Source: Odiellus spinosus (lineage: Eukaryota > Arthropoda > Arachnida > Opiliones > Phalangiidae). Taken from it: a stretch of DNA of 64,000 nucleotides. Below are positions 25,401 to 33,630 of the stretch, in pieces. The first letter of the stretch is position 1, and each line of letters begins with the position of its first letter. The position numbers were made by a program, and so were the translations under genes. The DNA lies in assembly GCA_963920705.1 (NCBI GenBank), contig OY987226.1, positions 25,677,162 through 25,741,161 on the forward strand. Direction: 5' to 3'. The notes below the pieces were generated by a model. It saw nothing but the letters and a program-made list of their open reading frames with translations, made no database searches and was not told the origin of the DNA.

Positions 25401-27974
25401 CAAAATATAGAACAGGGGAATATCGAGAAGAAAAAACACCTGACGGTCGGAACGCACGCCACACAAATGGGTCTTATCTATTGTAAAGAAAGGGTCAGAG
25501 TTCCCCTTTCTAAGTGGGAGAAAATATTTTCTCCGTTTTGGAAACACCGTCTACCTCTGGCGGTTTTCATTCTAAACTAGAACTAAGGGTTAACTCAATG
25601 GAGAAATTACAAGGGTGTATTTCATCCTACGGTTATTTAAAATTAATCAAGCGTAATTTTCTATTATCATCTAAAAAAAAGGTGTGATTTCGATCTATGA
25701 TTTGAGATTATTTTTACGATGATACGGTATTTAGAAATGAAATTATAGGCCGATAACCTAAACTTCAATTTTTTACAAAAGTTAAATTTTGACTTTAAAC
25801 CTAAATATCTTTCAAAATTATAAAGATAAAAGAATCAAAAAGTACTCAAATCATACGTACAAATGTTTTGAACAAAATGCCACATTTAGCAGCCCAATCG
25901 GTTTGCTAGTTCTACAAAACGTAGGATGAAAGGGAATCATGTGAGGCCAAATCTTTATTGACTTTGGATAATTATAACTAATGATCCCGATATGTCATAA
26001 AAAAATCTAGCACCAATACATTAAGCAGATATTTTTCTATAATATTTAAAAGCCTGGTATTTCTAACTGTAATAAACTGTATAAAAAGTTGATATAACCA
26101 AAGCACAAAAACGTCGTTTTAAGGGAAGAAGAGCGGGGCTCCCACCAGGTCCCTAAAATACCTAAAACCTACTTTTTTTTTAGGTCCCTAAACCACCATA
26201 AAATCGTGATTTGGTCCCTAAATCACCATATTTCTAGTAAATTTGGTTAACAGTCAGCCTATAATATTGAACACAAATTTTATGCTATGTCGAATTTACC
26301 CATTTAAATTTCCCGCTTTAAATCTAATTAAGTCCGCGTGTTATAATTATCACGAAAAAATGGGAGAAAATTAAAGTTAGATTTGTGATATAATGTTTTT
26401 ACAAAAAAAAACCTACTTTAAAGTCACTTTGTGAAAATTAAAGGTCTCATTTAGTCTTAAATCGGTTCCTATACACCTATCTTCATGTACATACAGAGAA
26501 GATGAACCTCGGGGGCACTATCAAATATATTTTTGCTTGGGGCCAGGTGGCGTTGATATCATGCCTCAATGCCGATTGGCGGAATTTCGCGGGAACAGTT
26601 AGTGATCTCGAAGACTGCCCGGAGCGATTTAAGACGTTCTTAAACGTTTAAAAATATAGTAGCCGTTATTATTAGCCTATTTAGGATTTTTGTACTTTAT
26701 TAGTTGGACAATTAGGAGGTAAGTTAAATATATCAAACAGATATTTATTGAGTAATTGAAAGTACCTAATTATATTGATATAAAAATGCAGGAACGCGTA
26801 TTTAAGCCTTGGATCGTAATCATTAATGTGAAACGCCAAGGCTTACCTGTCAGTAAAAGTCATGATGTGCTTTTTTCTATGTATTCTTCGACGAAAAGTT
26901 GTAACTTCATTTGTAATGATCTTGGGTATTATTCCGTTTCTCATAGTAATCTTTTACATCATTTTCGGAAAATATTCGAACATTTCTTATGGATTTAATA
27001 CCCTACTATGGGGAAAATTAACCCTTCTGGTACTCCAGCCGCCATGTTGTTCCGAAATTACTAAGGGCCACGCGATTGGCTAAAATTTATTTGCTACTAC
27101 TGCCATCTTTGAAGAAGTCTTTCCAAAATATTTTTTATACATCTGCCCCCTGTGAAAGGGTCTTCTCCCCAGAATATGAAGATAGGTCTAATGCTCCCTA
27201 TTTTAAAATTTTTGGTTCCTATTTCACCCTATTTCTAGCCTGAAAAATCCCCTATTTCCCTATTTATTTTTCAGATTTTTGTGGGAGCCCTGGAAGAGCC
27301 TTAATTGTAGCCTCCACTAATATTCAGCTTACTCGTCTTGCAATTTAATAAATTTGTGGCACTTGTTTCTGTTATCTCCATCTAGTACTATAAACCTTGT
27401 CTTCAGACACCTACACTTGAAGGTGAGCGTCGATGAGAAATGGTTTTGTAACTCTTGGGAGAAAACCATTTTTTTACTATTAAAACTATAAAATTAGCTT
27501 GCCTGACGGCTGACGTCAAACATATCCGCTATATACGTCTGTAGAAGTGTCTTTTTTTATTTTCATAGACTCTAGTACTGTCTACTCTATTTCAATATAA
27601 TTATTTTGTAACGATTGTAATTTGACAACGGTTGCATATTCAAATGGGACATAAATCAAGCTTTCAGTACTGAAGGTCTACTATTGTACGTAATTAAATT
27701 TGACTTGAAATTTTACCTCACTATCATTCCAGTGCATCTTTAACCGGTAACCTGGTAACAGACTTCGATCCCTGTTGACATCTTTCAAGGCCATTAAAGC
27801 CGCTGGAAGACACCCTTGTCCGCCAAGCCAGCCACCGGTTCCTTTCATGGGGAAGATCGCTGCTATATGCAAATCAACGTCGTCGTCATCGTCGTAAATG
27901 GCCCACGTACCAGAACTATAGCAAACCAAAACGAATAAAAACAACCCGATTCTTTTCAAGCAAATTATATCCAT
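13144..27974 (-). CDS. GABA-B-R1: metabotropic GABA-B receptor subunit 1, 16-exon gene
   Basis: Class C G-protein-coupled receptor that binds GABA and works in the plasma membrane as a heterodimer with GABA-B-R2. The joined exons give 2598 bases, 865 residues plus stop, close to insect orthologues. Signal peptide is residues 1-25, then a DDDDD run. The Venus-flytrap domain spans about 34-440, with [41 protein letters not shown] and [11 protein letters not shown]. The last four hold Ser, His, Tyr, Glu and Asp residues matching the mammalian GABA site, so agonist binding is probably retained. Seven membrane segments lie at about 455-725. A coiled coil (about 745-795) would pair with subunit 2. 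The Gly/Ser-rich tail is divergent. All 15 introns are GT-AG and phase-consistent; the largest are introns 1 (5.0 kb) and 6 (3.7 kb). Promoter and UTRs are not resolved. Confidence 0.97.
14622..14759 (-). CDS. GABA-B-R1: GABA-B-R1 exon 15 (residues 726-771, coiled coil)
   Basis: 46 codons, [20 protein letters not shown], then an acidic heptad region ([20 protein letters not shown]). This is the start of the cytoplasmic coiled coil that mediates heterodimerisation with subunit 2. Confidence 0.93.
14817..14945 (-). CDS. GABA-B-R1: GABA-B-R1 exon 14 (residues 683-725, TM6 and TM7)
   Basis: 43 codons, [20 protein letters not shown] then [20 protein letters not shown] and IPK. SQQDA is diagnostic for GABA-B receptors. 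Confidence 0.95.
14946..16006. other. GABA-B-R1 intron 13
   Basis: About 1.06 kb, with no coding or RNA signal. Poly(T) near 15011. The bases around 15176-15310 are slightly richer in GC, with no recognisable element. Confidence 0.5.
16007..16134 (-). CDS. GABA-B-R1: GABA-B-R1 exon 13 (residues 640-682, TM5 and start of TM6)
   Basis: 128 bases, [20 protein letters not shown], then [19 protein letters not shown]. Acceptor AATTACTAG, donor GTGAGT. Confidence 0.94.
16205..16412 (-). CDS. GABA-B-R1: GABA-B-R1 exon 12 (residues 571-640, TM4)
   Basis: 208 bases. [20 protein letters not shown] is TM4, followed by [19 protein letters not shown] and LEHCES of extracellular loop 2, ending at IWLG with a split Gly codon. 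Confidence 0.95.
16468..16708 (-). CDS. GABA-B-R1: GABA-B-R1 exon 11 (residues 490-570, TM2 and TM3)
   Basis: 241 bases. [14 protein letters not shown] opens TM2; LGLDGQF and [20 protein letters not shown] form extracellular loop 1 and TM3. [11 protein letters not shown] is the intracellular loop 2 region. The Cys of CQARAW is the conserved class C loop Cys. Confidence 0.96.
16904..17054 (-). CDS. GABA-B-R1: GABA-B-R1 exon 10 (residues 440-490, TM1)
   Basis: 151 bases. [18 protein letters not shown] links the ligand domain to membrane segment 1 ([20 protein letters not shown]). The last codon, Arg 490, is split with exon 11. Confidence 0.95.
17356..17433 (-). CDS. GABA-B-R1: GABA-B-R1 exon 9 (residues 414-440)
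   Basis: 78 bases, [20 protein letters not shown] and RSEHWP, the end of the flytrap domain. Both ends are split codons (phase 1), which agrees with exons 8 and 10. Confidence 0.92.
17503..17566 (-). CDS. GABA-B-R1: GABA-B-R1 exon 8 (residues 393-414, partial)
   Basis: 64 bases coding [20 protein letters not shown] and I, plus one base of a split codon. The donor GTAGTC is weak, but reading through would add residues with no family match. The 69-base intron to exon 9 is open in frame, so its retention would go unnoticed by ORF scans. Confidence 0.9.
17637..17888 (-). CDS. GABA-B-R1: GABA-B-R1 exon 7 (residues 309-392)
   Basis: 84 codons from [10 protein letters not shown] to NSTQFLGVS. It contains [16 protein letters not shown] with the Glu and Asp of the GABA site, and [14 protein letters not shown]. 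Confidence 0.96.
17889..21572. other. GABA-B-R1 intron 6
   Basis: About 3.7 kb of AT-rich sequence between exons 6 and 7. I see no exon-like frame and no bounded transposon. The one structured piece is the hairpin at 20263-20363, listed separately. Confidence 0.55.
20263..20363. ncRNA. long imperfect hairpin, miRNA-precursor-like or tiny MITE
   Basis: The arms CAACCCACAGAATTAGACAG (left) and TTGTCTGATTCCATGGGTTG (right) pair, and inside them GAAACATC..CTGTCACT pairs with AGTGACGGTGATGTTTC. This gives a stem of roughly 45 pairs around a tiny loop at the centre of the 101-base hairpin. Size and shape suit a pri-miRNA hairpin, and it lies in a GABA-B-R1 intron. A degenerate palindromic MITE would look the same. 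Confidence 0.35.
21573..21764 (-). CDS. GABA-B-R1: GABA-B-R1 exon 6 (residues 245-308)
   Basis: 64 codons, [20 protein letters not shown] onward to [19 protein letters not shown] holds the pocket Tyr; INCTVEQM and [10 protein letters not shown] are family hallmarks. Acceptor AATTCCCAG, donor GTGAGC. Confidence 0.95.
21988..22053 (-). CDS. GABA-B-R1: GABA-B-R1 exon 5 (residues 223-244)
   Basis: A 22-codon microexon, [20 protein letters not shown] then CE. The RQDARIIVG block is nearly invariant in GABA-B-R1 proteins, which fixes this short exon. Confidence 0.94.
22196..22297 (-). CDS. GABA-B-R1: GABA-B-R1 exon 4 (residues 189-222)
   Basis: 34 codons, [20 protein letters not shown] to TDAVKNLV. 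Acceptor TTGATTTTAG, donor GTAAAT. Confidence 0.93.
22353..22523 (-). CDS. GABA-B-R1: GABA-B-R1 exon 3 (residues 132-188)
   Basis: 57 codons, [16 protein letters not shown] through [22 protein letters not shown] and AEEVFIS. It is separated from exon 2 by an intron of only 103 bases. It holds the Ser of the ligand pocket. Confidence 0.95.
22627..22761 (-). CDS. GABA-B-R1: GABA-B-R1 exon 2 (residues 87-131)
   Basis: 45 codons from [15 protein letters not shown] through [17 protein letters not shown]. The acceptor is TTCCGTCCCCAG and the donor is GTAATG. The Ser after GGC corresponds to a GABA-contacting Ser in mammalian subunit 1. Confidence 0.95.
22985..23072. repeat. two-copy 40-bp tandem duplication
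   Basis: GAGAAGTAGCTTCTATTATT, then TTTTCCAAGGCTGYACTCGC, occurs twice head to tail. The second copy differs by one transition. It lies in GABA-B-R1 intron 1. Confidence 0.85.
23271..23431. mobile_element. 160-bp MITE-like inverted repeat
   Basis: The left end AGAGAACGTTACTTCATGG and the following TTTTAAAACCTCA are inverted at the right end (TGAGGCTTTAAAACC, then CATGAAGTATCGTTCTCTT), giving arms of about 36 bp. It contains no coding frame. A solo, related sequence (TTTTAAAACCATGGAGTATC) lies at 44145-44165. Confidence 0.7.
24195..24535. repeat. 24-bp minisatellite in GABA-B-R1 intron 1
   Basis: About 14 copies of a 24-bp unit (GAGTTATATTACACCGGTAA plus CAAA). Copies are diverged at the left and nearly identical in the middle (about 24360-24480), with one shortened unit after that. 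Because 24 is a multiple of three, one plus frame stays open and spells an 8-residue repeat (VTKSYITP). That is a by-product of the period, not evidence of coding. Confidence 0.9.
26136..27292. mobile_element. hAT-like non-autonomous element, about 1.16 kb
   Basis: The left end GGGCTCCCACC and the right end GTGGGAGCCCTG are inverted copies; the right end reads CAGGGCTCCCAC, the CAGGG-type start common in hAT elements. Flanks are GAAGAGCG (26128-26135) and GAAGAGCC (27293-27300), a 7/8 match to the 8-bp duplication that hAT makes. The left end seems to have lost two bases. Subterminal sequence is rich in CCCTA/TAGGG words (GGTCCCTAAA left, CCCTATTTCCCTATTT right). No transposase frame is visible. 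Confidence 0.6.
27717..27974 (-). CDS. GABA-B-R1: GABA-B-R1 exon 1 (residues 1-86)
   Basis: Starts at ATG with a hydrophobic signal peptide ([18 protein letters not shown]), then an Asp run, then the first strand of the flytrap domain ([20 protein letters not shown]). It ends at HWNDSE before the donor GTAAAA at phase 0. It is the best start because the signal peptide follows at once. Confidence 0.95.
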
Positions 27975-28640
27975 ATTTTAATCTACGAAGCCAGATACAA
28001 CACGATTTACTAGCGGATATGTAATTCAGGCCTTCATCGGCCAGAATAGTCGCGCTGGCTCACCGAATCGATAAAACAGCTCTGGATTTACACCGTACAC
28101 TCTTATTGATCGCCCTTCTCGTATATACCTATGTATGTCGCCGTTTGTATATAACGCGGATAGCAGTTGCTTTATAGTAATACTGTCGCTCTGTCTGTGG
28201 CAGTATTGGGGTCTATGGAAAAATAATGTTGAGAGATACTAATGTTGAGATATTCATAGGAAGCTGCCGAAAAAGTCACTAACTGCGACGTCATTCTCTC
28301 TTATCAAGTGTGATGCTGATAAATTTATTTGTGATTGAAGGTCATTTTCAGCGTTCGCGCCGCAATAAAAAAATATTGTCGTCACGTCTCCATTAGTCCA
28401 TATTAGTTTCCAAATGCGTTCCATAATTATGATTTTAACAGTGAACTGTATAAAACATTATTGGTGAAATCGGCTTTTGACGCCAGTTAAATTAATTTTG
28501 AGTTGATCTACACTTTCTATAACTAATACACTTTTTCGGTGTTATATATGTATTTTTATAGATTGAACATTTGTATTTCCCGCCATTCTCTCAGCGCTAA
28601 CTGCCACCACTAGGACGCCGTAGACCAAGAATCTATATAT
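27975..28640 (-). promoter_or_regulatory. GABA-B-R1 5' flank, promoter not resolved
   Basis: The 650 bases upstream of the ATG should hold the 5' UTR and core promoter unless a further upstream non-coding exon exists. TATATA-like words occur (28146-28152 on the plus strand), but none is at a defined distance from a start site. The nearby 28166-28210 bases form a weak AATACTG/CAGTATT stem. Nothing stronger can be claimed. Confidence 0.3.
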
Positions 28641-28654
28641 ACGGGTGGAAAAAC

Positions 28655-28994
28655 GCCTTGACGTTGAAGCTAGGAGGATATAGGGGTGAAGGAGAGTTGG
28701 ACTACCTGTTCTAAGATTTCAAGTTTTGGGCAGGGAGAGACACTCACGCACATCTAGTTGCCTTGGCTACACGCATCACGTGATCATGAATTCTCAACTC
28801 TTACCAATAGACGCCGAGCTGACGACCTAAGCCAACCTAGTTGCGCGTAAATGTACGATGAGAAAGAGGGGAAAACGGGGGTAAAGCTAGTTAGCTAGCG
28901 GCCAGAACGTAGTAAGCACGTTTTAATGCGAAAACAGTCTGAGGCAGTCCAAGTCCCCTTCACCCCTATATCCTCCTAGATTGAAGGTCAAGGC
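28655..28994. mobile_element. 340-bp MITE-like inverted repeat
   Basis: The left arm (28655-28707) contains GCCTTGACGTTGAAG, CTAGGAGGATATAGGGGTGA and TTGGACT. The right arm (28942-28994) is its inverted copy (AGTCCAAG, TCACCCCTATATCCTCCTAG, TTGAAGGTCAAGGC), about 85-90% identical. There is no coding frame between the arms. It lies within 1.1 kb upstream of GABA-B-R1. Confidence 0.75.
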
Positions 28995-29059
28995 TTTCTC
29001 CCCAAACTTCATAGTTTAATTTGCTCGACTAGTTGCCTTTTTGAAGTCATGTTCAGTTA

Positions 29060-29854
29060 AGCTTAGTTTCCACTAGCGCGCGTAACGGCGCGTAAGTGCC
29101 TATGCGCGACAAAAAGCGTCAAATTTTGGCGCGTTGCGATTTACGCCCCGCGTATTCAAATTTCTAAATTTGACGCCGCGTAATTTTATCGCGAACAATT
29201 TCGCTCGGAAGTAGAACCTGGAACCTGTCAAAGCGAGACCCGAAACAAATTAACGTATGACTAGTAATTAATTTAAATAAATTTTCCGTTTCACTCGCTA
29301 TCCTTTATAAGATTCCACTGGCTTTATCTAGAGGGCGATATAATCTGCTCGATACCAGTCCAGGTATTACCACCAATTTCCCGGCAAAATGTCTGAAAAG
29401 TTTGTATTCTAACCATGTTTTTGCAAAAAGATATTTTACTTACAAACCTAAAACGGCTCTAATCGTCGCCCTCGCGTATTTCTTGAACCAAATTTGCGTA
29501 GTAACTAGCCCCCGTTGACTTCGCTTTTGAAACATTCCCTTAATCCAAAAAGAGTTTCGGTACTTGTTTAATTTTTTTCGGAGTTTATTTGATACTTAAA
29601 ATACTAATCCCAAAGTTATTACGTTCTAAATTACTACCTAGATTTGCCAGAGAAAAAACTTTCGCGATAGTCCCTATGGTTTTCAAAATAGGCTTAGTGA
29701 AATACTTTCAGGCTTTTAAAAGTTCCCGCCAAAATGACGCGTAAAAATAATTGTAGTGGAAATCGCGGTACGCGTCGCGTAAAAAGTTAGCTACGTAAAT
29801 TTGACGCTTTTTGACGCGCGTATTCTTTTGCGCGCGCTAGTGAAAAACAAAGCT
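29060..29854. mobile_element. PIF/Harbinger-like element with TTA duplication, 795 bp
   Basis: The left end AGCTTAGTTTCCACTAGCGC and the right end (inverted: AGCTTTGTTTTTCACTAGCG) are flanked by TTA at 29057-29059 and 29855-29857. A 3-bp TTA/TWA duplication is typical of the PIF/Harbinger group. Subterminal regions are strikingly rich in GCGCG and GCGTAAA words and repeat inverted (AAAAAGCGTCAAATTT). There is no transposase frame, so it is non-autonomous. Confidence 0.7.
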
Positions 29855-29867
29855 TTAGCCTTCTGGT

Positions 29868-30082
29868 GAGATATCTTTTAGTGAATTATAATGTAATATT
29901 CATTTAAATTCTAATTAAAAATATTAAAATTGTTTATTTTTATCTAAGTTATAATATAGCTGAAAAACAAATTCAATATAAAATTTAAGAAATTGGTCTC
30001 AGAATTTATATAAATTTGAAAGTTTAATACCAGCTAGAGCTGCCAGCACGCGCTTCGCTATTTTCCATGTATCATTTAGTCC
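29868..30082. repeat. dispersed repeat, inverted copy at 41590-41830
   Basis: The sequence running from GAGATATCTTTTAGTGAATT to TTTAATACCAGCTAGAGCTG and CCATGTATCATTTAGTCCGA is found as the reverse complement at about 41590-41830, with roughly 75-80% identity. Function unknown; it is probably a transposon fragment. Confidence 0.7.
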
Positions 30083-30334
30083 GAAAATTTAGATCTATTG
30101 GGTAGTCTCATGTTTTCTGTATACTCAAGGTGGATTGCAGAATTTAAGTACAGTTCTACACAAATTTCTACATTCTTGTTTTTTATCTTTTTTTTTGGTA
30201 GCCACCCTGATTAAAAAGTATGTGTTTCTTTTATCATGAAATAGATTATTTTTTCAAAATATTTGGATAAATATTATCGCTTCTCGTCGATTTTGAAGTT
30301 GACCCTTAGTTTGGTTCTTAGCTTGGCCAACTTG

Positions 30335-30770
30335 GTAATGCTATTCTATGGGGTTTGATTTTTTAAAAGTGTCTTACCTTTCAGATTTATTTTCTAATAC
30401 TTCCAGAAATTTTTCAAACTTGCATTTTCCATGTGGTATGAATTCAGTCTCATACTTTATTTTAAGACTAATTTCATAATTTAACACCGATTAGTTGGCC
30501 CACAATCTATTTATGAAATCGGAGAAAAGGTAAGGCGGAGAAGTTTGGAGACTATGTGTATTCAACGCTAATGACTTAATTTTTGCTCCAATTAACCCTT
30601 TCGCGGTTTTTATAAAAAGACTGTGGCCCAACTAATTGGTATAAAATTATGAGTCTTAAAATAAAGCTTGGAATTTCCTTCACATTTCGACGAAAATCCA
30701 AGCCTGAAAAATATCTGAAAATAAATCTGAAATGTCTCTTTCAAAAAACCAAATAACATTCTAGAACATT
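30335..30770. mobile_element. long-TIR MITE, family copy 1
   Basis: The core CACCGATTAGTTGGCCCACA, then ATCTATTTATGAAA, is inverted around 30620 (TTTATAAAAAGACTGTGGCC, CAACTAATTGG). The arms extend outward about 150 bp each through ATTTTAAGACT, TTTCAGATTTATTTTC and TATTCTATGGGG. A second copy lies at 38590-38945. Confidence 0.7.
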
Positions 30771-30949
30771 CTTCGAAATTAGTTATATACAATCGATAAA
30801 GTTCTGGAAAATTCTGAAAAAATTACTAGTAGATTAACATTAAAAATAATAAGACATTATTGTAAAACAAGTTGGGAAACAAAATTATTACATCCCCGAC
30901 AGCGTTAACCTAATCTTGAAATAAAAAATGAATAGAATTATTTTTTTTT

Positions 30950-32636
30950 TTGGTGTATTTTTTTACAAGGGGTACCCCTTTACAGGGGGTGTATTATTTT
31001 ACAGGTAGTGTATTTTTTACAAGGGGTACCCCTTTACAGGGGGTGTATTATTTTACAGGTAGTGTATTTTTTTACAAGGGGTACCCCATTTTGCAGGGGG
31101 TGTATTATTTTACAGGGGATATATTTTTTTACAAGGGGTACACCTTGTAAAAAAATCGAAAATAATATATTGTTATTTTGCAGGGGGTGTATTATTTTAC
31201 AGAGGGTGTATTTTTTTACAAGGGGTCGAAAATAAAATATTATTATTTTACAGGGGGTGTATTATTTTACAGGGGGTGAATTTTTTTACAAGGGGTACCC
31301 CTTTACAGGGGGTGTATTTTTTTACAAGGGGTACCCCTTTACAGGGGGTGTATTTTTTTACAAGGGTTACCCCTTGTAAAAAAATTGAAAATAAAATATT
31401 ATTTCAAAAATTCAAATTTCAAATTTATTTGGTGATTAATTTACATTAATTTTGGGTTATTTTACAGGGGGTGTATTATTTTACAGAGGGTGTATTTTTT
31501 TACAAGGGGTACCCCTTTACAGGGGGTGTATTATTTTACAGGTAGTGTATTTTTTTTACAAGGAGTACCCCTTGTAAAAAATCGAAAATAAAATATTATT
31601 ATTTTACAGGGGGTGTATTATACTACAGCTAGGGGGTGTATTTTTTTAGTAGGGGTTCCCCTTTACAGGGGGTGAATTTTTTACAAAGGGTACCCCTTGT
31701 AAAAAAATCGAAAATAAAATATCATTATTTTACAGGGGGCGTATTATTTTACAGGGGATGTATTTTTTAGTAGGGGTACCCCTTTTAAGGCGGTGTATTA
31801 TTTTGCAGGGGGTGTATTTTTTACAAGGGGTACCGCTTGTAAAAAAATCGAAAACAAAATATTACTATTTTCCAGGGGTGCATTATTTTACAGGGGGTAC
31901 CCCTTTACAGTGGGTGTATTATTTTACAGGGAGTGTATTTTTTTACTAGGGGTACCCCATTTTGCCGGGGGTGTATTATTTTACAGGGGATGCATTTTTT
32001 TACAAGGGGTACACCTTGTAAAAAAATCGAAAATAAAATATTATTATTTTACAGGTGGTGTATTATTTTACAGAGGGTGTATTTTTTTACAAGGGGTCGA
32101 AAATAAAATATTATTATTTTACAGGGGGTGTATTATTTTACAGGGGGTGTATTTTTTTACAAGGGGTACCCCTTTACAGGGGGTGTATTTTTTTACAAGG
32201 GGTACCCCTTTACAGGGGGTGTATTTTTTTACAAGGGGTACCCCTTGTAAAAAAATTGAAAATAAAATATTATTTCAAAAATTCAAATTTCAAATTTATT
32301 TGGTGATTAATTTACATTAATTTTGGGTTATTTTACAGGGGGTGTATTATTTTACAGAGGGTGTATTTTTTTACAAGGGGTACCCCTTTACAGGGGGTGT
32401 ATTATTTTACAGGTAGTGTATTTTTTTTACAAGGAGTACCCCTTGTAAAAAATCGAAAATAAAATATCATTATTTTACAGGGGGCGTATTATTTTACAGG
32501 GGGTGTATTTTTTAGTAGGGGTACCCCTTTACAGGCGGTGTATTATTTTGCAGGGGGTGTATTTTTTACAAGGGGTACCCCTTGTAAAAAAATCGAAAAC
32601 AAAATATTACTATTTTCCAGGGGTGCATTATTTTAC
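30950..32636. repeat. giant 19-bp-based tandem array, left block
   Basis: Built from a 19-bp unit TATTTTACAGGGGGTGTAT, a palindromic unit TACAAGGGGTACCCCTTGTA, and an AT spacer (AAAATCGAAAATAAAATATT), mixed in higher-order blocks. A large segment is duplicated: 31390-31860 recurs at 32264-32640, including a distinctive AAATTTCAAATTTATTTGG spacer. Reading frames here are by-products: the 19-bp unit contains no stop in any plus frame. Confidence 0.97.
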
Positions 32637-32697
32637 ATTGAGTATGGCTGGTTTTTTTAAAGCGCGCGCGCTTTAAAAAAACCAGCCATACTCAATG
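32636..32697. repeat. perfect 62-bp palindrome
   Basis: Two 31-base arms meet without a spacer at 32666/32667. Each arm reads CATTGAGTATGGCTGGTTTT, then TTTAAAGCGCG. It starts exactly where the tandem array stops. A second palindrome follows at 32700-32733 (TAAAATAAGCTTA / TAAGCTTATTTTA), and a third GCATTGAGTATA word lies at 32735-32746. Confidence 0.97.
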
Positions 32698-33628
32698 ATA
32701 AAATAAGCTTAAATAAAATTAAGCTTATTTTAGCATTGAGTATACGTTTATTATTGTACGATAAGGGGTCATCCGTAAATGAATCATTTCGTAACTCTTT
32801 AACGGCGCCCCGTACGACAAAACGTCATAGAACATTTTCGTCTTAAAATGACCCATAGAACCCACTGGAGCTCGGTCCTACCACCATTTTCGAAACACCC
32901 TGTACATTTCAACCTTTAATTGTGCGCGTCCGTCCACCATTATTTGTGCGCGTCGTGTAACGCGTCCTCACAGGAAAACGAGTGAGTTCAAAGCTATTTT
33001 AAAAGGGTACCAGTTAATTAGGTCAAAACTATTAATCTAATAGCCCATGAGGTGCACCATGGCAGATCAGTATTTATTAAGTGTTGTTAATAATTTTCAT
33101 TAACCGGCAAATAAACTGAATGGTTTCATTTTAAATCTAAGTGAAAAATGAAAATTAAACGGTATAAACCATCAAAATGAAAACAACGGCTTAAGCGATG
33201 TTAATATTCAACTAAATCGAAAGAATTTCTGAATTAAACTGTGTGAAATGAAATTTAAGAACTATAGTTTTATGCTGAGAGTATTAACGTGTTCGTTCTG
33301 CGGGAGCTCGAGGGAATATTTTTGAATATGGCAAAAACAAGAACTTAATCAATTTACTTTTAAAAAGATCGAATAACGTGCTGCGATCGAGATTAAAAAA
33401 GATGTCGCGTGCACCATAGGATATTTAATCTTAAACCACAATTATAGGGCCCCATAATTTAGAACAACAATAACCGATTATAAAGTTTGTACAATACAAA
33501 ATAATCACATATATTAAATCATTTCAATTTAAACTTGTAAATTTGCAATTTTAATTAGCTACCACAAATAAAAAAATTGATTAATTGATTTACTAGCGTT
33601 TAATTTTTCCAAAAGCAAACACTAATTA
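32698..33628. other. unassigned part of the insertion in the array
   Basis: About 0.93 kb with no coding frame. Motifs include GAAACACCCTGTAC (32893-32906), a word often seen in insect transposons. It lacks array units, so it is foreign to the flanking satellite. Confidence 0.5.
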
Positions 33629-33630
33629 TA

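Larger units (their letters stand above)
22762..27716. other. GABA-B-R1 intron 1
   Basis: About 4.95 kb. It holds an (ATTT)n run (22787-22811), a 40-bp tandem duplication, a MITE, a 24-bp minisatellite and a hAT-like element, all listed separately. A plus-strand open frame at 24635-25030 (131 codons) matches nothing I know and has no visible splice partners, so I do not call it a gene. Confidence 0.6.
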
